Shown in pieces: positions 33,334-41,534 of a DNA stretch of 64,000 nucleotides (within the stretch, counting starts at the first letter, position 1; each line of letters begins with the position of its first letter). The stretch comes from Chitinophagaceae bacterium (GTDB taxonomy: Bacteria; Bacteroidota; Bacteroidia; Chitinophagales; Chitinophagaceae), in NCBI GenBank assembly GCA_947454235.1, contig CANGIY010000010.1:1-64000 (forward strand), written 5' to 3'. Below the pieces are notes generated by a model. The model saw only the letters and a program-made list of their open reading frames with translations, did not search any database and was not told the origin of the DNA. The translations under genes and the position numbers were made by a program.

Positions 33334-34176
33334 ATGGACATCCAAAATTTGAAGACAATGGCGGCTCAGGTTCGCCGAGATATAGTTAGAATGGTGCATA
33401 AAGTACAAAGTGGACACCCTGGTGGCTCGCTTGGTTGCGCTGACTTTCTGACTGCATTGTATTTTAACGCAATGACCAGAAAGCCTGGTTTTGACATGGA
33501 TGGTAAGGGCGAAGATTTGTTCTTCCTGTCTAACGGTCACATTTCTCCTGTGTTTTACAGTGTATTGGCGCGTGCAGGTTACTTTCCTGTAGCCGAGCTG
33601 GGTACATTTAGGTTTATCAATACGCGTTTACAAGGTCACCCAACTACGCACGAGCACCTGCCGGGTGTACGTATCGCAAGTGGCTCACTGGGTCAGGGAT
33701 TGAGCGTTGCAGCAGGTGCCGCTTACTCTAAAAAGCTTAATGGCGACAATTCAGTAGTTTATTCATTGCACGGCGATGGCGAAATGCAGGAAGGTCAGAA
33801 CTGGGAAGCTATTATGTTTGCCACACACCACAAACTTGATCACCTCATTGCTACAATCGACTTCAATGGTCAGCAAATTGATGGACCTGTGAGCAAGGTA
33901 ATGGACTTAGGTTCGTTGAAAGTGAAAATGGAAGCATTTGGCTGGGCTACTCTCGAAATGAACGGCAACGACATGGAAGATGTGGTGCGCATACTTGCTC
34001 AGGCGAAAGCAGAAACAGGCAAGGGCAAACCAATTGCAATTATCATGACTACTGCAATGGGTAAGGGCATCAGCTTTATGGAAGGAACCCACGAGTGGCA
34101 CGGTATTGCACCTAACGACGCTCAATTACAACAGGCACTCACTGAGATTCCTGTTACTGAATACGGCGATTACTAG
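33334..34176 (+). CDS. Transketolase, N-terminal (ThDP-binding) subunit
   Basis: A 280-residue protein matching only the first half of transketolase, which moves two-carbon units in the pentose phosphate pathway. Visible are SGHPGGSLGCADFLTALYF (residues of about 26-44), LSNGHISPVFYSVLARAGYF, LPGVRIASGSLGQGLSVAAG, the ThDP motif GDGEMQEGQNWE to IDFNGQQIDG, and GKGISFMEGTHEWHG at the end. In split transketolases the C-terminal subunit gene normally follows directly; here the next gene is on the other strand and unrelated, so the partner must be elsewhere. The start is ATG at 33334. Confidence 0.93.
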   Translation: MDIQNLKTMAAQVRRDIVRMVHKVQSGHPGGSLGCADFLTALYFNAMTRKPGFDMDGKGEDLFFLSNGHISPVFYSVLARAGYFPVAELGTFRFINTRLQGHPTTHEHLPGVRIASGSLGQGLSVAAGAAYSKKLNGDNSVVYSLHGDGEMQEGQNWEAIMFATHHKLDHLIATIDFNGQQIDGPVSKVMDLGSLKVKMEAFGWATLEMNGNDMEDVVRILAQAKAETGKGKPIAIIMTTAMGKGISFMEGTHEWHGIAPNDAQLQQALTEIPVTEYGDY

Positions 34177-34196
34177 ACTGAATTTTAAGATACTGG

Positions 34197-34231
34197 ATGC
34201 AGGGGTAAGTAAATCTACTCCTGCATTTTTT
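34197..34231 (+). terminator. Terminator of the transketolase gene
   Basis: ATGCAGG (34197-34203) pairs with CCTGCAT (34220-34226), with a partly paired inner loop, then a run of six Ts. It lies against the 3' end of the convergent pabA gene. Confidence 0.85.
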
Positions 34232-34802
34232 ATTTAGTTTGTTCACACCAGTTTTGAATCATTTTCAATCCATGCACAGTCCCCACCGATTCAGGGTGAA
34301 ACTGCACTCCCGTAATAGGTAAGTATCGATGCTCGAACGCCATCAGAGTACCATCAGTGCTATGTGCAGTTGGAATGAATGATGGCAAAGAATCGTAACT
34401 GGTGAGCGCCAGTGAATGATATCGCATTACCTCGGTTGATTGTGGGATGCCAGCAAAAATGCCCTTTTCGGTGTGGGTAATAATGTCTGTTTTCCCATGC
34501 ACGGGTTGTGATGCATGGCTGAGTTTGGCACCCATGTACATACCCAGCGCCTGATGCCCAAGGCACACACCCAGAATGGGCAGTTGATTAAAAAACGCCT
34601 CAATTACCTGCAAAGTACAGCCCGCCCTATCAGGTGTTTCAGGGCCAGGCGAAAGGATGATTCTTTTGGGGTTGAGTTGTTTAATTCCCTCTACGTCTAT
34701 TTCATCATTTTTGTAAACAACACAATCGCTTCCTGCTTGCAAAAGGTAGTCGTGCAATATGTAGGAAAACGAATCGTAGTTGTCTATCAAAATATCCATC
34801 AC
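34230..34802 (-). CDS. pabA: Glutamine amidotransferase subunit of aminodeoxychorismate/anthranilate synthase
   Basis: A 190-residue class I glutamine amidotransferase that supplies ammonia to PabB or TrpE. The triad is visible: Cys80 in GVCLGHQALG, His169 and Glu171 in VQFHPESVG. DNYDSFSYILHDYL at the start and LSPGPETPDRAGC at about 50 are family motifs. It is not beside trp genes; it overlaps tcdA by one base. That isolation favours the folate (pabA) role, but one protein often serves both pathways. Confidence 0.88.
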   Translation of the reverse strand: MMDILIDNYDSFSYILHDYLLQAGSDCVVYKNDEIDVEGIKQLNPKRIILSPGPETPDRAGCTLQVIEAFFNQLPILGVCLGHQALGMYMGAKLSHASQPVHGKTDIITHTEKGIFAGIPQSTEVMRYHSLALTSYDSLPSFIPTAHSTDGTLMAFEHRYLPITGVQFHPESVGTVHGLKMIQNWCEQTK

Positions 34803-35545
34803 TATTCAGGGTTGTACGGCGCAGGGTTCATTAGGTCTCTGATAGCTACAGATGCCACACCTGCACCAAATGTAGCTGGTAGGTAAGAGATAGTACCGTA
34901 CGCCGACTTTTTAAAGTTAGTGCCATCAGTCAACATAATAGAGTTCCGGTCGGGTAGTTCGGTAGAATAAACAGCTTTAAATCCTTTTCTGATGTCGTGC
35001 CTGCGCAGGTACTTGCGCACCTGATGCGCGAACGGGCAGTTGTAGGTTTTAGAGATATCAGCCACTCTTATTTGTGTAGGGTCAACTTTGCCTCCCGCAC
35101 CCATTGAGCTCACTATTTTCAATCCTTTTTTGTAAGAAGCAGCAAGAAAGGTGATTTTTGGTGTAAAGCTATCTATTGCGTCTATCACATAGTCGGGGTT
35201 GCCTTCAAGCATACTTTCTACTCTTTCGGGCATCACAAATTCTTTGATGACAGTCAGTTTTAATTCTGGATTAATGGCTAAAAGACGTTCTGCCATTATT
35301 TCAACCTTAGGTTCGCCGTGCGTAGTAGAAAGTGCAGGTAACTGTCGGTTTCTGTTAGAAGGGTCAACCACGTCGCCGTCAATAATAGTCATTTGTCCCA
35401 CTCCTGCGCGACAAACAAATTCGGCAGCAAAAGAGCCTACACCGCCCATACCTACTACCAATACATGCGATTTCATGAGGTTTTCTAGTCGGGCATCACC
35501 CACCAACAAACGTGTGCGCGATAACCAGGCTGTATCTGTCATCAT
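34802..35545 (-). CDS. tcdA: tRNA threonylcarbamoyladenosine dehydratase (TcdA/CsdL)
   Basis: A 247-residue E1-like enzyme that cyclises t6A at position 37 of ANN-decoding tRNAs using ATP. It has the ThiF/MoeB Rossmann motif VLVVGMGGVGSFAAEFVCRAG (residues of about 29-49), the acidic IIDGDVVDPSNRNRQ, the DAIDSFTPK segment and MGAGGKVDPTQI, characteristic of TcdA. The C-terminus PATFGAGVASVAIRDLM also fits. It overlaps tatD upstream by 4 nt (ATGA) and pabA downstream by 1 nt, so the three genes form one operon. Confidence 0.92.
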   Translation of the reverse strand: MMTDTAWLSRTRLLVGDARLENLMKSHVLVVGMGGVGSFAAEFVCRAGVGQMTIIDGDVVDPSNRNRQLPALSTTHGEPKVEIMAERLLAINPELKLTVIKEFVMPERVESMLEGNPDYVIDAIDSFTPKITFLAASYKKGLKIVSSMGAGGKVDPTQIRVADISKTYNCPFAHQVRKYLRRHDIRKGFKAVYSTELPDRNSIMLTDGTNFKKSAYGTISYLPATFGAGVASVAIRDLMNPAPYNPE

Positions 35546-36192
35546 ACCTTAAAAATAGTCTTGAATGAATTATGAACCTGCAAAATAACAGTTTCTACAT
35601 CAGTTTCAAGAATTTGAGCTGCGAATTGGTACAATTCACGAATGCCGAATGATGCGTCATCGGTCTCCAGAAACCAATGCTGGTGCTGTATTTCTTGCAA
35701 CAATTGCTGTAATTTTTCGTTTTTGAATAAATGCCTGCCAAATGACAAATAATGCCCCTGCTTTGTGATTTGCAACCCCAGTTCCTTGCTTTTATTAAAA
35801 CCATGAAAAACAACTGGCGGCGTTGTTTGCTTTTCATGCAACATCGCTAACACTTCATCGAATGCTTTTACACAATGAATGATCAGTGGCTTTTGAATGG
35901 TTGTTGCTTGTTCAATCTGCCACCGGAAAGCTGTTTTTTGTACAAGAAAATCTGTGTCACATAGTTTGTCAAGCCCACATTCACCAATTGCAATGCATTT
36001 TTCTTGCAGTACCAATTGCGATAATTGCTCCTGCTGCTCCGCCAAGTTTTTTATAAACCAGGGGTGTATGCCTGCGGTGAAGTAGGGTGCTTGTTCGGGA
36101 ACAGGTAAAGCAGGTTCATTAACATTAAATACTTCCACGGTCCCATTTTGATGGATTTGGTGCGTGTGTATGTTGATGAATGAAGGCGACAT
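35542..36192 (-). CDS. TatD-family metal-dependent hydrolase (short form)
   Basis: A 216-residue TIM-barrel hydrolase of the TatD DNase group. Family motifs in order are INIHTHQ (metal ligands), TAGIHPWF, CIAIGECGLDKL, PLIIHCVKAFDEV, PVVFHGFNKS and FLETDDAS. It is shorter than typical TatD (about 255 residues), a length common in Bacteroidota. Substrates may be DNA ends or D-aminoacyl-tRNA, both reported for the family. It is the first gene of the tatD-tcdA-pabA operon, with a -7 box immediately upstream. Confidence 0.88.
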   Translation of the reverse strand: MSPSFINIHTHQIHQNGTVEVFNVNEPALPVPEQAPYFTAGIHPWFIKNLAEQQEQLSQLVLQEKCIAIGECGLDKLCDTDFLVQKTAFRWQIEQATTIQKPLIIHCVKAFDEVLAMLHEKQTTPPVVFHGFNKSKELGLQITKQGHYLSFGRHLFKNEKLQQLLQEIQHQHWFLETDDASFGIRELYQFAAQILETDVETVILQVHNSFKTIFKV

Positions 36193-36196
36193 TGTA

Positions 36197-36204
36197 CAAA
36201 TATA
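36197..36204 (-). promoter_or_regulatory. -7 box for the tatD-tcdA-pabA operon
   Basis: Reads TATATTTG on the minus strand, 4 nt upstream of the ATG at 36192, so the mRNA is likely leaderless. Confidence 0.55.
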
Positions 36205-36267
36205 AGTGTCACTTTAATTATTCTGCCATACCCCAATAGTTTAACGTCACAGTATTGAAGCGTTCAC

Positions 36268-36275
36268 TAAATTTG
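36268..36275 (+). promoter_or_regulatory. -7 box for the 3-hydroxyisobutyrate dehydrogenase-like gene
   Basis: TAAATTTG matches TAnnTTTG, 14 nt before the ATG at 36290. Confidence 0.55.
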
Positions 36276-36289
36276 GCAAAATTTCTTTT

Positions 36290-37132
36290 ATGATTGCATT
36301 TTTGGGAATGGGGCATTTAGGTGCCAATTTTGTAAAGGCGCTCCTGCGCAACGGACATCAGGTACAAGTTTGGAACAGGACTTATGAAAAGGCATCAGCC
36401 TTGGAAGCTGATGGCGCAAAGCCATTTCAAAACATCGAAGATGCAGTTAAGGGTGCAGACAGGGTGCATATTACTTTGAAAGATGATGCCTCGGTTGATG
36501 AGATGCTTGCAAAAGCGGCAGGTGCTTTAAAACCTGGTTGTTTTATCATTGACCATACAACAACTTCGGTTGAGGGGGCAGTAGAAAGAACGCAAAATTG
36601 GGCGGCAAAGGGTTTTACCTATGTTCATGCACCCGTGTTTATGGGACCACAGAATGCACTTGAAAGCACTGGCACAATGTTGGTTTCAGGCAATCAGGAT
36701 ACTCTTTCAACTGTAACTCCTATGTTAGACCAAATGACAGGCAAAGTGTTGAATTTTGGCGATACTTTGGGCCGTGCAGCAGGCATGAAGCTATTAGGAA
36801 ATATGTTCTTGATTGCTGTTACCGGTGGGCTATCTGATTGTCTGGCATTGGCTAAGTCATTGAATATTCCATTTGATAATGTGCATCAATTATTTGGGTC
36901 ATGGAACCCTGCGGCTATGATTCCTGCAAGGTTGAATAAGATCACATCTGAATCATTTGACCAGCCAACATGGGAACTGCACATGGCAAGGAAAGACGCC
37001 CGCCTGATGGTTGAGGCGGCACAAAAAGGCGATATGTTGTTGCACGTAATTCCTTCGGTAGCTGCGTTAATGGACGAGTGGATTGCAAAGGGTTTTTCAG
37101 GTTCTGACTGGACAATTATTGGTAAAGTGTAA
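36290..37132 (+). CDS. NAD(P)-dependent beta-hydroxyacid dehydrogenase (3-hydroxyisobutyrate dehydrogenase family)
   Basis: A 280-residue cytoplasmic oxidoreductase. The Rossmann motif IAFLGMGHLGANFVKALLRNG (residues 2-22) is followed by VWNRTYEKA, which favours NADP(H) through the Arg. The substrate-binding DHTTTSVEGA (about 88) and the catalytic Lys in AAGMKLLGNMF (about 166) are present. Family members include glyoxylate/succinic semialdehyde reductases, so the substrate is uncertain. A secreted unknown protein gene starts 8 nt downstream and is probably co-transcribed. Confidence 0.88.
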   Translation: MIAFLGMGHLGANFVKALLRNGHQVQVWNRTYEKASALEADGAKPFQNIEDAVKGADRVHITLKDDASVDEMLAKAAGALKPGCFIIDHTTTSVEGAVERTQNWAAKGFTYVHAPVFMGPQNALESTGTMLVSGNQDTLSTVTPMLDQMTGKVLNFGDTLGRAAGMKLLGNMFLIAVTGGLSDCLALAKSLNIPFDNVHQLFGSWNPAAMIPARLNKITSESFDQPTWELHMARKDARLMVEAAQKGDMLLHVIPSVAALMDEWIAKGFSGSDWTIIGKV

Positions 37133-37140
37133 AACACCCA

Positions 37141-37626
37141 ATGGTCTCTAAATTTTATAAATCGGGAATTATTTGTTTGTCATTGCTGTTGTTTGGGAGT
37201 GTATCTTCTATTCATGCACAGGCGAGGGTAGCGGTAGTGCCTGCATTTTTCAACCCCAATATTACTAAGTTGGGCGACACTGATGTGGTGTTTGAATGCT
37301 TTGATAAGGCAAGAAAGAAAATAGCAAATGATTCTGTGGGCGAATTTGGGAGCATTTGGTATGTTTCGAAATTGAAAAACTACATTGACTACACTAAGAA
37401 GTTCAAAGACACCGATGGGATAGAAAAGCCACTTCCGGTATCGGTGATAGTCTACAGATACGACAGGCTCAATAAGATTTCGTGGATGGCAGTTGACTAT
37501 GCAACCAACAAAATGTCAACGCTTACTGAAGAGAGAAGCAATACTACAAAAGTGGAGAAAATGAAAGCGAAAGACGGGAGCGAAATTGAATTCCGGTTTT
37601 TTAACTGCACCACTTCGCAAGATTAA
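37141..37626 (+). CDS. Secreted protein of unknown function
   Basis: A 161-residue protein with a clear Sec signal (ICLSLLLFGSVSSIHAQA). The mature part is mixed alpha/beta with many Lys and no cysteine pairs except one near the C-terminus (FRFFNCTTSQD). I recognise no family and see no sorting domain, so it is likely periplasmic or loosely secreted. It is 8 nt from the dehydrogenase gene and ends at a strong terminator that faces the convergent secreted protein gene. Confidence 0.65.
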   Translation: MVSKFYKSGIICLSLLLFGSVSSIHAQARVAVVPAFFNPNITKLGDTDVVFECFDKARKKIANDSVGEFGSIWYVSKLKNYIDYTKKFKDTDGIEKPLPVSVIVYRYDRLNKISWMAVDYATNKMSTLTEERSNTTKVEKMKAKDGSEIEFRFFNCTTSQD

Positions 37627-37641
37627 ACATACTAAAAAGCC

Positions 37642-37679
37642 AAACGGGCGGCATTCGTTAAGAGTGCCGCCCGTTTTTT
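37642..37679. terminator. Bidirectional terminator between two secreted-protein genes
   Basis: AAACGGGCGGCA (37642-37653) pairs with TGCCGCCCGTTT (37665-37676), 11-nt loop, T-run on the plus side and As on the other, so it can serve both convergent genes. Confidence 0.88.
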
Positions 37680-37697
37680 ATAAAGTCAATTCAAGAA

Positions 37698-38756
37698 TTA
37701 GAATGAACTATAAAGAAGTTTACCCGTTTTATTGTCGAATACTTCCATGAAGTTGTTGTTTTCTCCTGTAACTACGCCTTCAAGAATAATCATATTTTTA
37801 TAAGCTGACAGATACAAAATGTCAGCCGCAGTCGTAGGCTGTTTTACCTGAGCCAACCATACATTTTTGCCACCTTGAATTTTATTGGCAGCAAGGCTGA
37901 TAGTAGGTGTTCCTCTGTAATAACGCGCAAAAACCAACGAAGAATCCTGTAAAAGACCTTCAGCCATAACGTTGATTACATTGTTTTCTCTAATCGCCCA
38001 TTGGTTACCTGCAACTGAGAATTTTAGTGTTTTTGCAGTTTCATCGCGAATAACGTATCCTTTAAAAGCCAATTCATTTTCAGCACGAATAACGCCACAA
38101 ATTGAAAGCTCAATATTGTTGAGTTTACCATCTTTCAAGTCTACAACCACCGATTTATGAACAGTACGAGTGTTCAGCGCACTGAACATCATAAACCTAT
38201 CGGTGTGTGTAAGGTATTGCAGGTAAGGTACCGGGAATTCTTTACCGTCACGTTCGGTAATTAGAGTGTGCGGGAAGTTGGTTTTGTATTTCAATTTTGC
38301 CCACTCATCATATTTCGAGATACGATAACCCGTTTTACCTTCAAAGCGCTGTACGCAAACGATACCATCAGTTACAGCAAATACAAAGTGTGCACCCGGT
38401 ATTTTATCAATCACCTCTTCTTCTGAATTGGTCATAATCTTAATGTCACGACCTTCAGGAGTAACCTTGTACGCAAGGTGGTTATCATCAAGTACTTTGA
38501 AAGGGCGTTCCTGATAGTACGCAATTGGCGGAATAGTACCTTTTGTATTAATTACATTGAACCGATTTGCATAGAATCCTTTATGCTTGAAGTCTTTCTC
38601 TGCAACCGCAGCAGAATCTGTCAATGCAGCAGGTTCAACTTTAGTCAGGTTGTCTAAATCAATATACGAATTATTGATTTTGTAGTAGCTCTGAGCTTGT
38701 GCAGTCATTACACTTGCAGCAATGACTAACTGAAAAGTAGTAAAAATTTTCTTCAT
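37698..38756 (-). CDS. Secreted protein of unknown function (beta-rich)
   Basis: A 352-residue exported protein (signal KKIFTTFQLVIAASVMTAQA). Strands alternate regularly (AHFVFAVTDGIVCVQRFEG; RTVHKSVVVDLKDGKLNNIEL; NMIILEGVVTGENNNFMEVFD), which suggests a beta-propeller or similar repeat fold. There is no sorting domain, lipobox or membrane helix. I recognise no family. It is convergent with another secreted unknown gene. Confidence 0.65.
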   Translation of the reverse strand: MKKIFTTFQLVIAASVMTAQAQSYYKINNSYIDLDNLTKVEPAALTDSAAVAEKDFKHKGFYANRFNVINTKGTIPPIAYYQERPFKVLDDNHLAYKVTPEGRDIKIMTNSEEEVIDKIPGAHFVFAVTDGIVCVQRFEGKTGYRISKYDEWAKLKYKTNFPHTLITERDGKEFPVPYLQYLTHTDRFMMFSALNTRTVHKSVVVDLKDGKLNNIELSICGVIRAENELAFKGYVIRDETAKTLKFSVAGNQWAIRENNVINVMAEGLLQDSSLVFARYYRGTPTISLAANKIQGGKNVWLAQVKQPTTAADILYLSAYKNMIILEGVVTGENNNFMEVFDNKTGKLLYSSF

Positions 38757-38775
38757 AAAAGACCTTTGGTATGGT

Positions 38776-38783
38776 CAAATTTA
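38776..38783 (-). promoter_or_regulatory. -7 box for the 352-residue secreted protein gene
   Basis: Reads TAAATTTG on the minus strand, 19 nt upstream of the ATG at 38756. Confidence 0.55.
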
Positions 38784-38833
38784 TGAAAAAACTATTTAGG
38801 TAGTATTGACCAAGAGTTTATAAAATATTGTTG

Positions 38834-39556
38834 CTACCTCAGTTGCATCGGAATTTCAAATACAACAAAGTCAGATTTTGTTTTTGATGTTATTGTAAGT
38901 TCTTCATTTCCAATTACTCCAATCGCATCTCTACGCCCAAGTTGATGTCCTTCTATTTCCAGATCGCCTTCTAAATTAAAAATGTAAAAACCGTTTGTCG
39001 AAGTGTGCAGTTTAACCGTTGTTTGAAGTCCGGCATCGAAAGTGGCGCGATAAAGCCATGCGTTTTGGTGAATTTTCAATCCATCGTCTTCAGTATCAAT
39101 AGGCGATACCAACATTTGTAGATTGTTGATTCTTTCCGTTGGTTCGAATATTTTTTGGTCGTACCGAGGCGTAACATTTCTTTTTGCGGGGAAAATCCAT
39201 GTTTGCAACAAGTTGATGCGTTTATCGGGCAAATTGTTGTATTCGCTGTGGTAAATACCTGTACCCGCACTCATCACCTGTACTTCATTTGGTAACAAGC
39301 TCTGTACGTGCCCCATACTGTCTTTATGCGCCAGTTCGCCCTCGAGCATAATGGTTATGATCTCCATATTATCGTGCGGGTGTGTACCAAAGCCCATGCC
39401 GCCTGCAATAATATCATCATTCAAAACCCTAAGTGCGCCGAAGTGGATTTTCTTTGGGTCGTAAAAACCTGCGAAACTGAATGAATGCGCTGCTTTAAGC
39501 CAGCCGTGGTCTGCAAATCCGCGCTCATTGGCGGGGTGAAATGTAATCTGTTTCAT
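38834..39556 (-). CDS. Pirin-family protein (quercetinase-like bicupin)
   Basis: A 240-residue bicupin. The iron site is visible in the N-terminal cupin: FGTHPHDNMEIITIMLEGEL gives two His and a Glu region (about residues 56-75), and SAGTGIYHSEYN gives the last His and Glu (about 96-107). FAGFYDPKKIHFGALRVLNDD is a pirin signature. Some bacterial pirins oxidise quercetin, and others respond to oxidative stress. It is divergent from oxyR, with several inverted repeats between, so oxidant control is plausible. Confidence 0.9.
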   Translation of the reverse strand: MKQITFHPANERGFADHGWLKAAHSFSFAGFYDPKKIHFGALRVLNDDIIAGGMGFGTHPHDNMEIITIMLEGELAHKDSMGHVQSLLPNEVQVMSAGTGIYHSEYNNLPDKRINLLQTWIFPAKRNVTPRYDQKIFEPTERINNLQMLVSPIDTEDDGLKIHQNAWLYRATFDAGLQTTVKLHTSTNGFYIFNLEGDLEIEGHQLGRRDAIGVIGNEELTITSKTKSDFVVFEIPMQLR

Positions 39557-39577
39557 AACCTTGATTTAAAATACAAG

Positions 39578-39591
39578 TATGTACATGAATT
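39578..39591 (-). promoter_or_regulatory. TAyGTACATGwATT motif upstream of the pirin gene
   Basis: TATGTACATGAATT differs at only two of 14 positions from a site at 55554-55567 in front of the DOPA-dioxygenase-like gene. It contains the palindrome ATGTACAT. It lies 22 nt from the pirin ATG, a position suited to an operator. Confidence 0.5.
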
Positions 39592-39610
39592 CAATATTCG
39601 TGCCGAGGCA

Positions 39611-39686
39611 ATTTATGACAAATTTGCAGAATGTTGTTCGGTTGGCTTGTCATAAATGGCTACAAGTATTGTCATAGAATTTCTAT
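39611..39686 (+). promoter_or_regulatory. Inverted-repeat cluster in the pirin-oxyR intergenic region
   Basis: ATTTATGACAA (39611-39621) is perfectly inverted at 39647-39657, and the TTGTCATA core recurs at 39669-39676. Overlapping that third copy is the palindrome ATAGAATTTCTAT (39674-39686), which has the ATAG/CTAT words of OxyR sites. A LysR-type regulator usually binds its own divergent promoter, so OxyR is the likely binder. The rest of the 280-bp gap shows no gene. Confidence 0.6.
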
Positions 39687-39836
39687 TTTCCGACATTATT
39701 GCATTTTCAGGAATTATTTCTGTGTTTTCAATACGTTTTAACTTAAAATCTTGGTTTTCGGACTTAATTTTGAACTACAATCGCAACATCCTCGTATATA
39801 CCTGAAAACTGACACAGTTATAACAAAAGATATTTT

Positions 39837-40793
39837 ATGACCATCATTCAACTTGAATATGCAGTTGCGCTAGCCACCTACAAAAGTTTCGTGGCAGCGG
39901 CTGAAAAATCATTCGTAACACAACCAACCCTAAGCCTTCAGATTCAAAAATTGGAGGAAGAATTAGGTGTTAAGATATTTGACAGGAGTCGCCACCCAAT
40001 TGAAATCACAGCAATGGGTAAGGTGATTATTGAACAAATCAAGAAAACACTCGAAGAGTTTGAACGCATACAGGAATTGATACAACAGCAGCAAAATGTT
40101 ATTGCTGGTACTTTCCGTTTAGCGGTTATCCCAACCATTGCCCCTAATATTTTACCTGCGTTGCTGGAATCATATTCTAAAGCAAATCCGGGTGTGAAAC
40201 TCGACGTAAGCGAATTAGAAACGCACCGAATCATTAGCGCTTTACGCAACAACGAAATTGATGCCGGTTTGTTGAGCACTCCGCTAGAACATAAAGACAT
40301 TAAGGAGTATCCATTGTTTTACGAACCGTTTGTGGCTTATTTCAAAGAGGGCGACCCGCTATTGAGCAAGCGTATGATTGACGCAGGAGATGTGGAACTT
40401 GATAAAATTTGGTTGTTGAACGAAGGTCATTGTATGCGCAATCAAATTCTTGACTTGTGCAGCGACCAGGTGCAGCGCTTACAGGCAAAACGTCCTTACC
40501 GTTATGAAAGCAGCAATGTGGAAACACTCAGGCGCATGGTTGACAGAAATGGTGGTGTTACAGTGCTTCCTGAACTTTCTGCATCAGATTTTGATGAAGA
40601 CCGCTTGGAACTCGTTCGTTACTTCAACGATCCTGAACCGGTGCGTGAAATTAGCCTCGTAACCAACGATCACTTTGTACACTTCACCATCCTTCAATCA
40701 ATTATGGATGAAATTTTGAAGCTAGTGCCTGAGAAAATGCGCGTACAAAAGAAAAACCGCAAAGTACTCCGCATCCAAAGTGCGCGCCTATAA
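39837..40793 (+). CDS. oxyR: LysR-family hydrogen peroxide sensor OxyR
   Basis: A 318-residue LysR-type regulator. The N-terminal helix-turn-helix is FVAAAEKSFVTQPTLSLQIQ (residues of about 18-37). The redox pair is visible: NEGHCMRNQILDLC places cysteines at residues 199 and 208, exactly the E. coli OxyR numbers that form the peroxide-sensing disulfide. HPIEITAMGK and VTVLPELSA are also OxyR-like. It therefore probably activates catalase and peroxidase genes elsewhere. The divergent neighbour is a pirin gene. A weak terminator follows. Confidence 0.93.
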   Translation: MTIIQLEYAVALATYKSFVAAAEKSFVTQPTLSLQIQKLEEELGVKIFDRSRHPIEITAMGKVIIEQIKKTLEEFERIQELIQQQQNVIAGTFRLAVIPTIAPNILPALLESYSKANPGVKLDVSELETHRIISALRNNEIDAGLLSTPLEHKDIKEYPLFYEPFVAYFKEGDPLLSKRMIDAGDVELDKIWLLNEGHCMRNQILDLCSDQVQRLQAKRPYRYESSNVETLRRMVDRNGGVTVLPELSASDFDEDRLELVRYFNDPEPVREISLVTNDHFVHFTILQSIMDEILKLVPEKMRVQKKNRKVLRIQSARL

Positions 40794-40816
40794 CAATAGT
40801 TTGATTTTAATAAGCT

Positions 40817-40850
40817 CAATCCCTGCCAGTTGGTGGGGATTGTTGTTTGT
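40817..40850 (+). terminator. Probable terminator of oxyR
   Basis: CAATCCC (40817-40823) pairs with GGGATTG (40836-40842), with an inner CCA/TGG stem, then TTGTTTGT. The tail is T-rich but broken by Gs. Confidence 0.6.
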
Positions 40851-40939
40851 GGGGGGAGATTTGCTTTGAAAGTGCTCCAGCCTTTATACTCAAACGATAA
40901 ATAGGTGTTTGTTTGTAATATTGTTAAAATCTCAAAAAA

Positions 40940-41410
40940 ATGGAGTTCAATAGAAAACTTGCGAAACATATTAAGGAAGTTCATTTTGGTGGAAACTGGA
41001 CGAGTGTGAACTTAAAAGAAGTGCTGGGTGATGTAAGTTGGAAGCAAGCAACTACACAGTTGGGTGATGTTAATACAATTGTTGCGCTTACGTTTCATAT
41101 CGGCTATTTTTTTGAGGTGGTTATAAATGCATTGAAAACACATGAACTGGTTGGTAATGACAGTTTGAGTTTTGTGCATCCTCCAATAAACAATCAAGAG
41201 GATTGGGAAACAATGCGTCGGAAACTATATTCAAACGCTGATGAACTGAGTGACTTGTTACACCAATTGTCGGAAAATATAATGGAGCAAGTTTTTTTCA
41301 ATGAAAAGTATGGTTCTTATTTTCGCAATATAATGGGGCTAATAGAACACACCCACTACCACATGGGGCAAATTGTGATTATTAAAAAGATGCTGAAAGG
41401 CGCGGCATAG
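40940..41410 (+). CDS. DinB-superfamily protein (DUF1572-like), second copy
   Basis: A 156-residue four-helix-bundle protein with the DUF1572-type N-terminus FNRKLAKHIKEVHFGGNWT. Metal-binding histidines are expected in VALTFHIGYFFEVV (about residue 53) and in EHTHYHMGQIVIIKKML (about 136-152). It is the second DinB-like gene in the window, only distantly similar to the one at 30557-31000. Function unknown; some relatives are thiol S-transferases. It stands alone after oxyR. Confidence 0.8.
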   Translation: MEFNRKLAKHIKEVHFGGNWTSVNLKEVLGDVSWKQATTQLGDVNTIVALTFHIGYFFEVVINALKTHELVGNDSLSFVHPPINNQEDWETMRRKLYSNADELSDLLHQLSENIMEQVFFNEKYGSYFRNIMGLIEHTHYHMGQIVIIKKMLKGAA

Positions 41411-41492
41411 AGCGCCCATCAACCTTTTTGAAGAATAGGTTATTTTCTTCTGATTGAAGATTTAAATCCGACAATATCCCCCTAAAACAACA

Positions 41493-41513
41493 CAAGCCCC
41501 TTGTGGGGGCTTG
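41493..41513 (-). terminator. Terminator of lepA
   Basis: Stem CAAGCCCC/GGGGCTTG (41493-41500 with 41506-41513), 5-nt loop; on the minus strand it is followed by TGTTGTTTTA. It lies 22 nt past the lepA stop. Confidence 0.8.
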
Positions 41514-41534
41514 CGAAAAAAGTAGAAGTATTTT

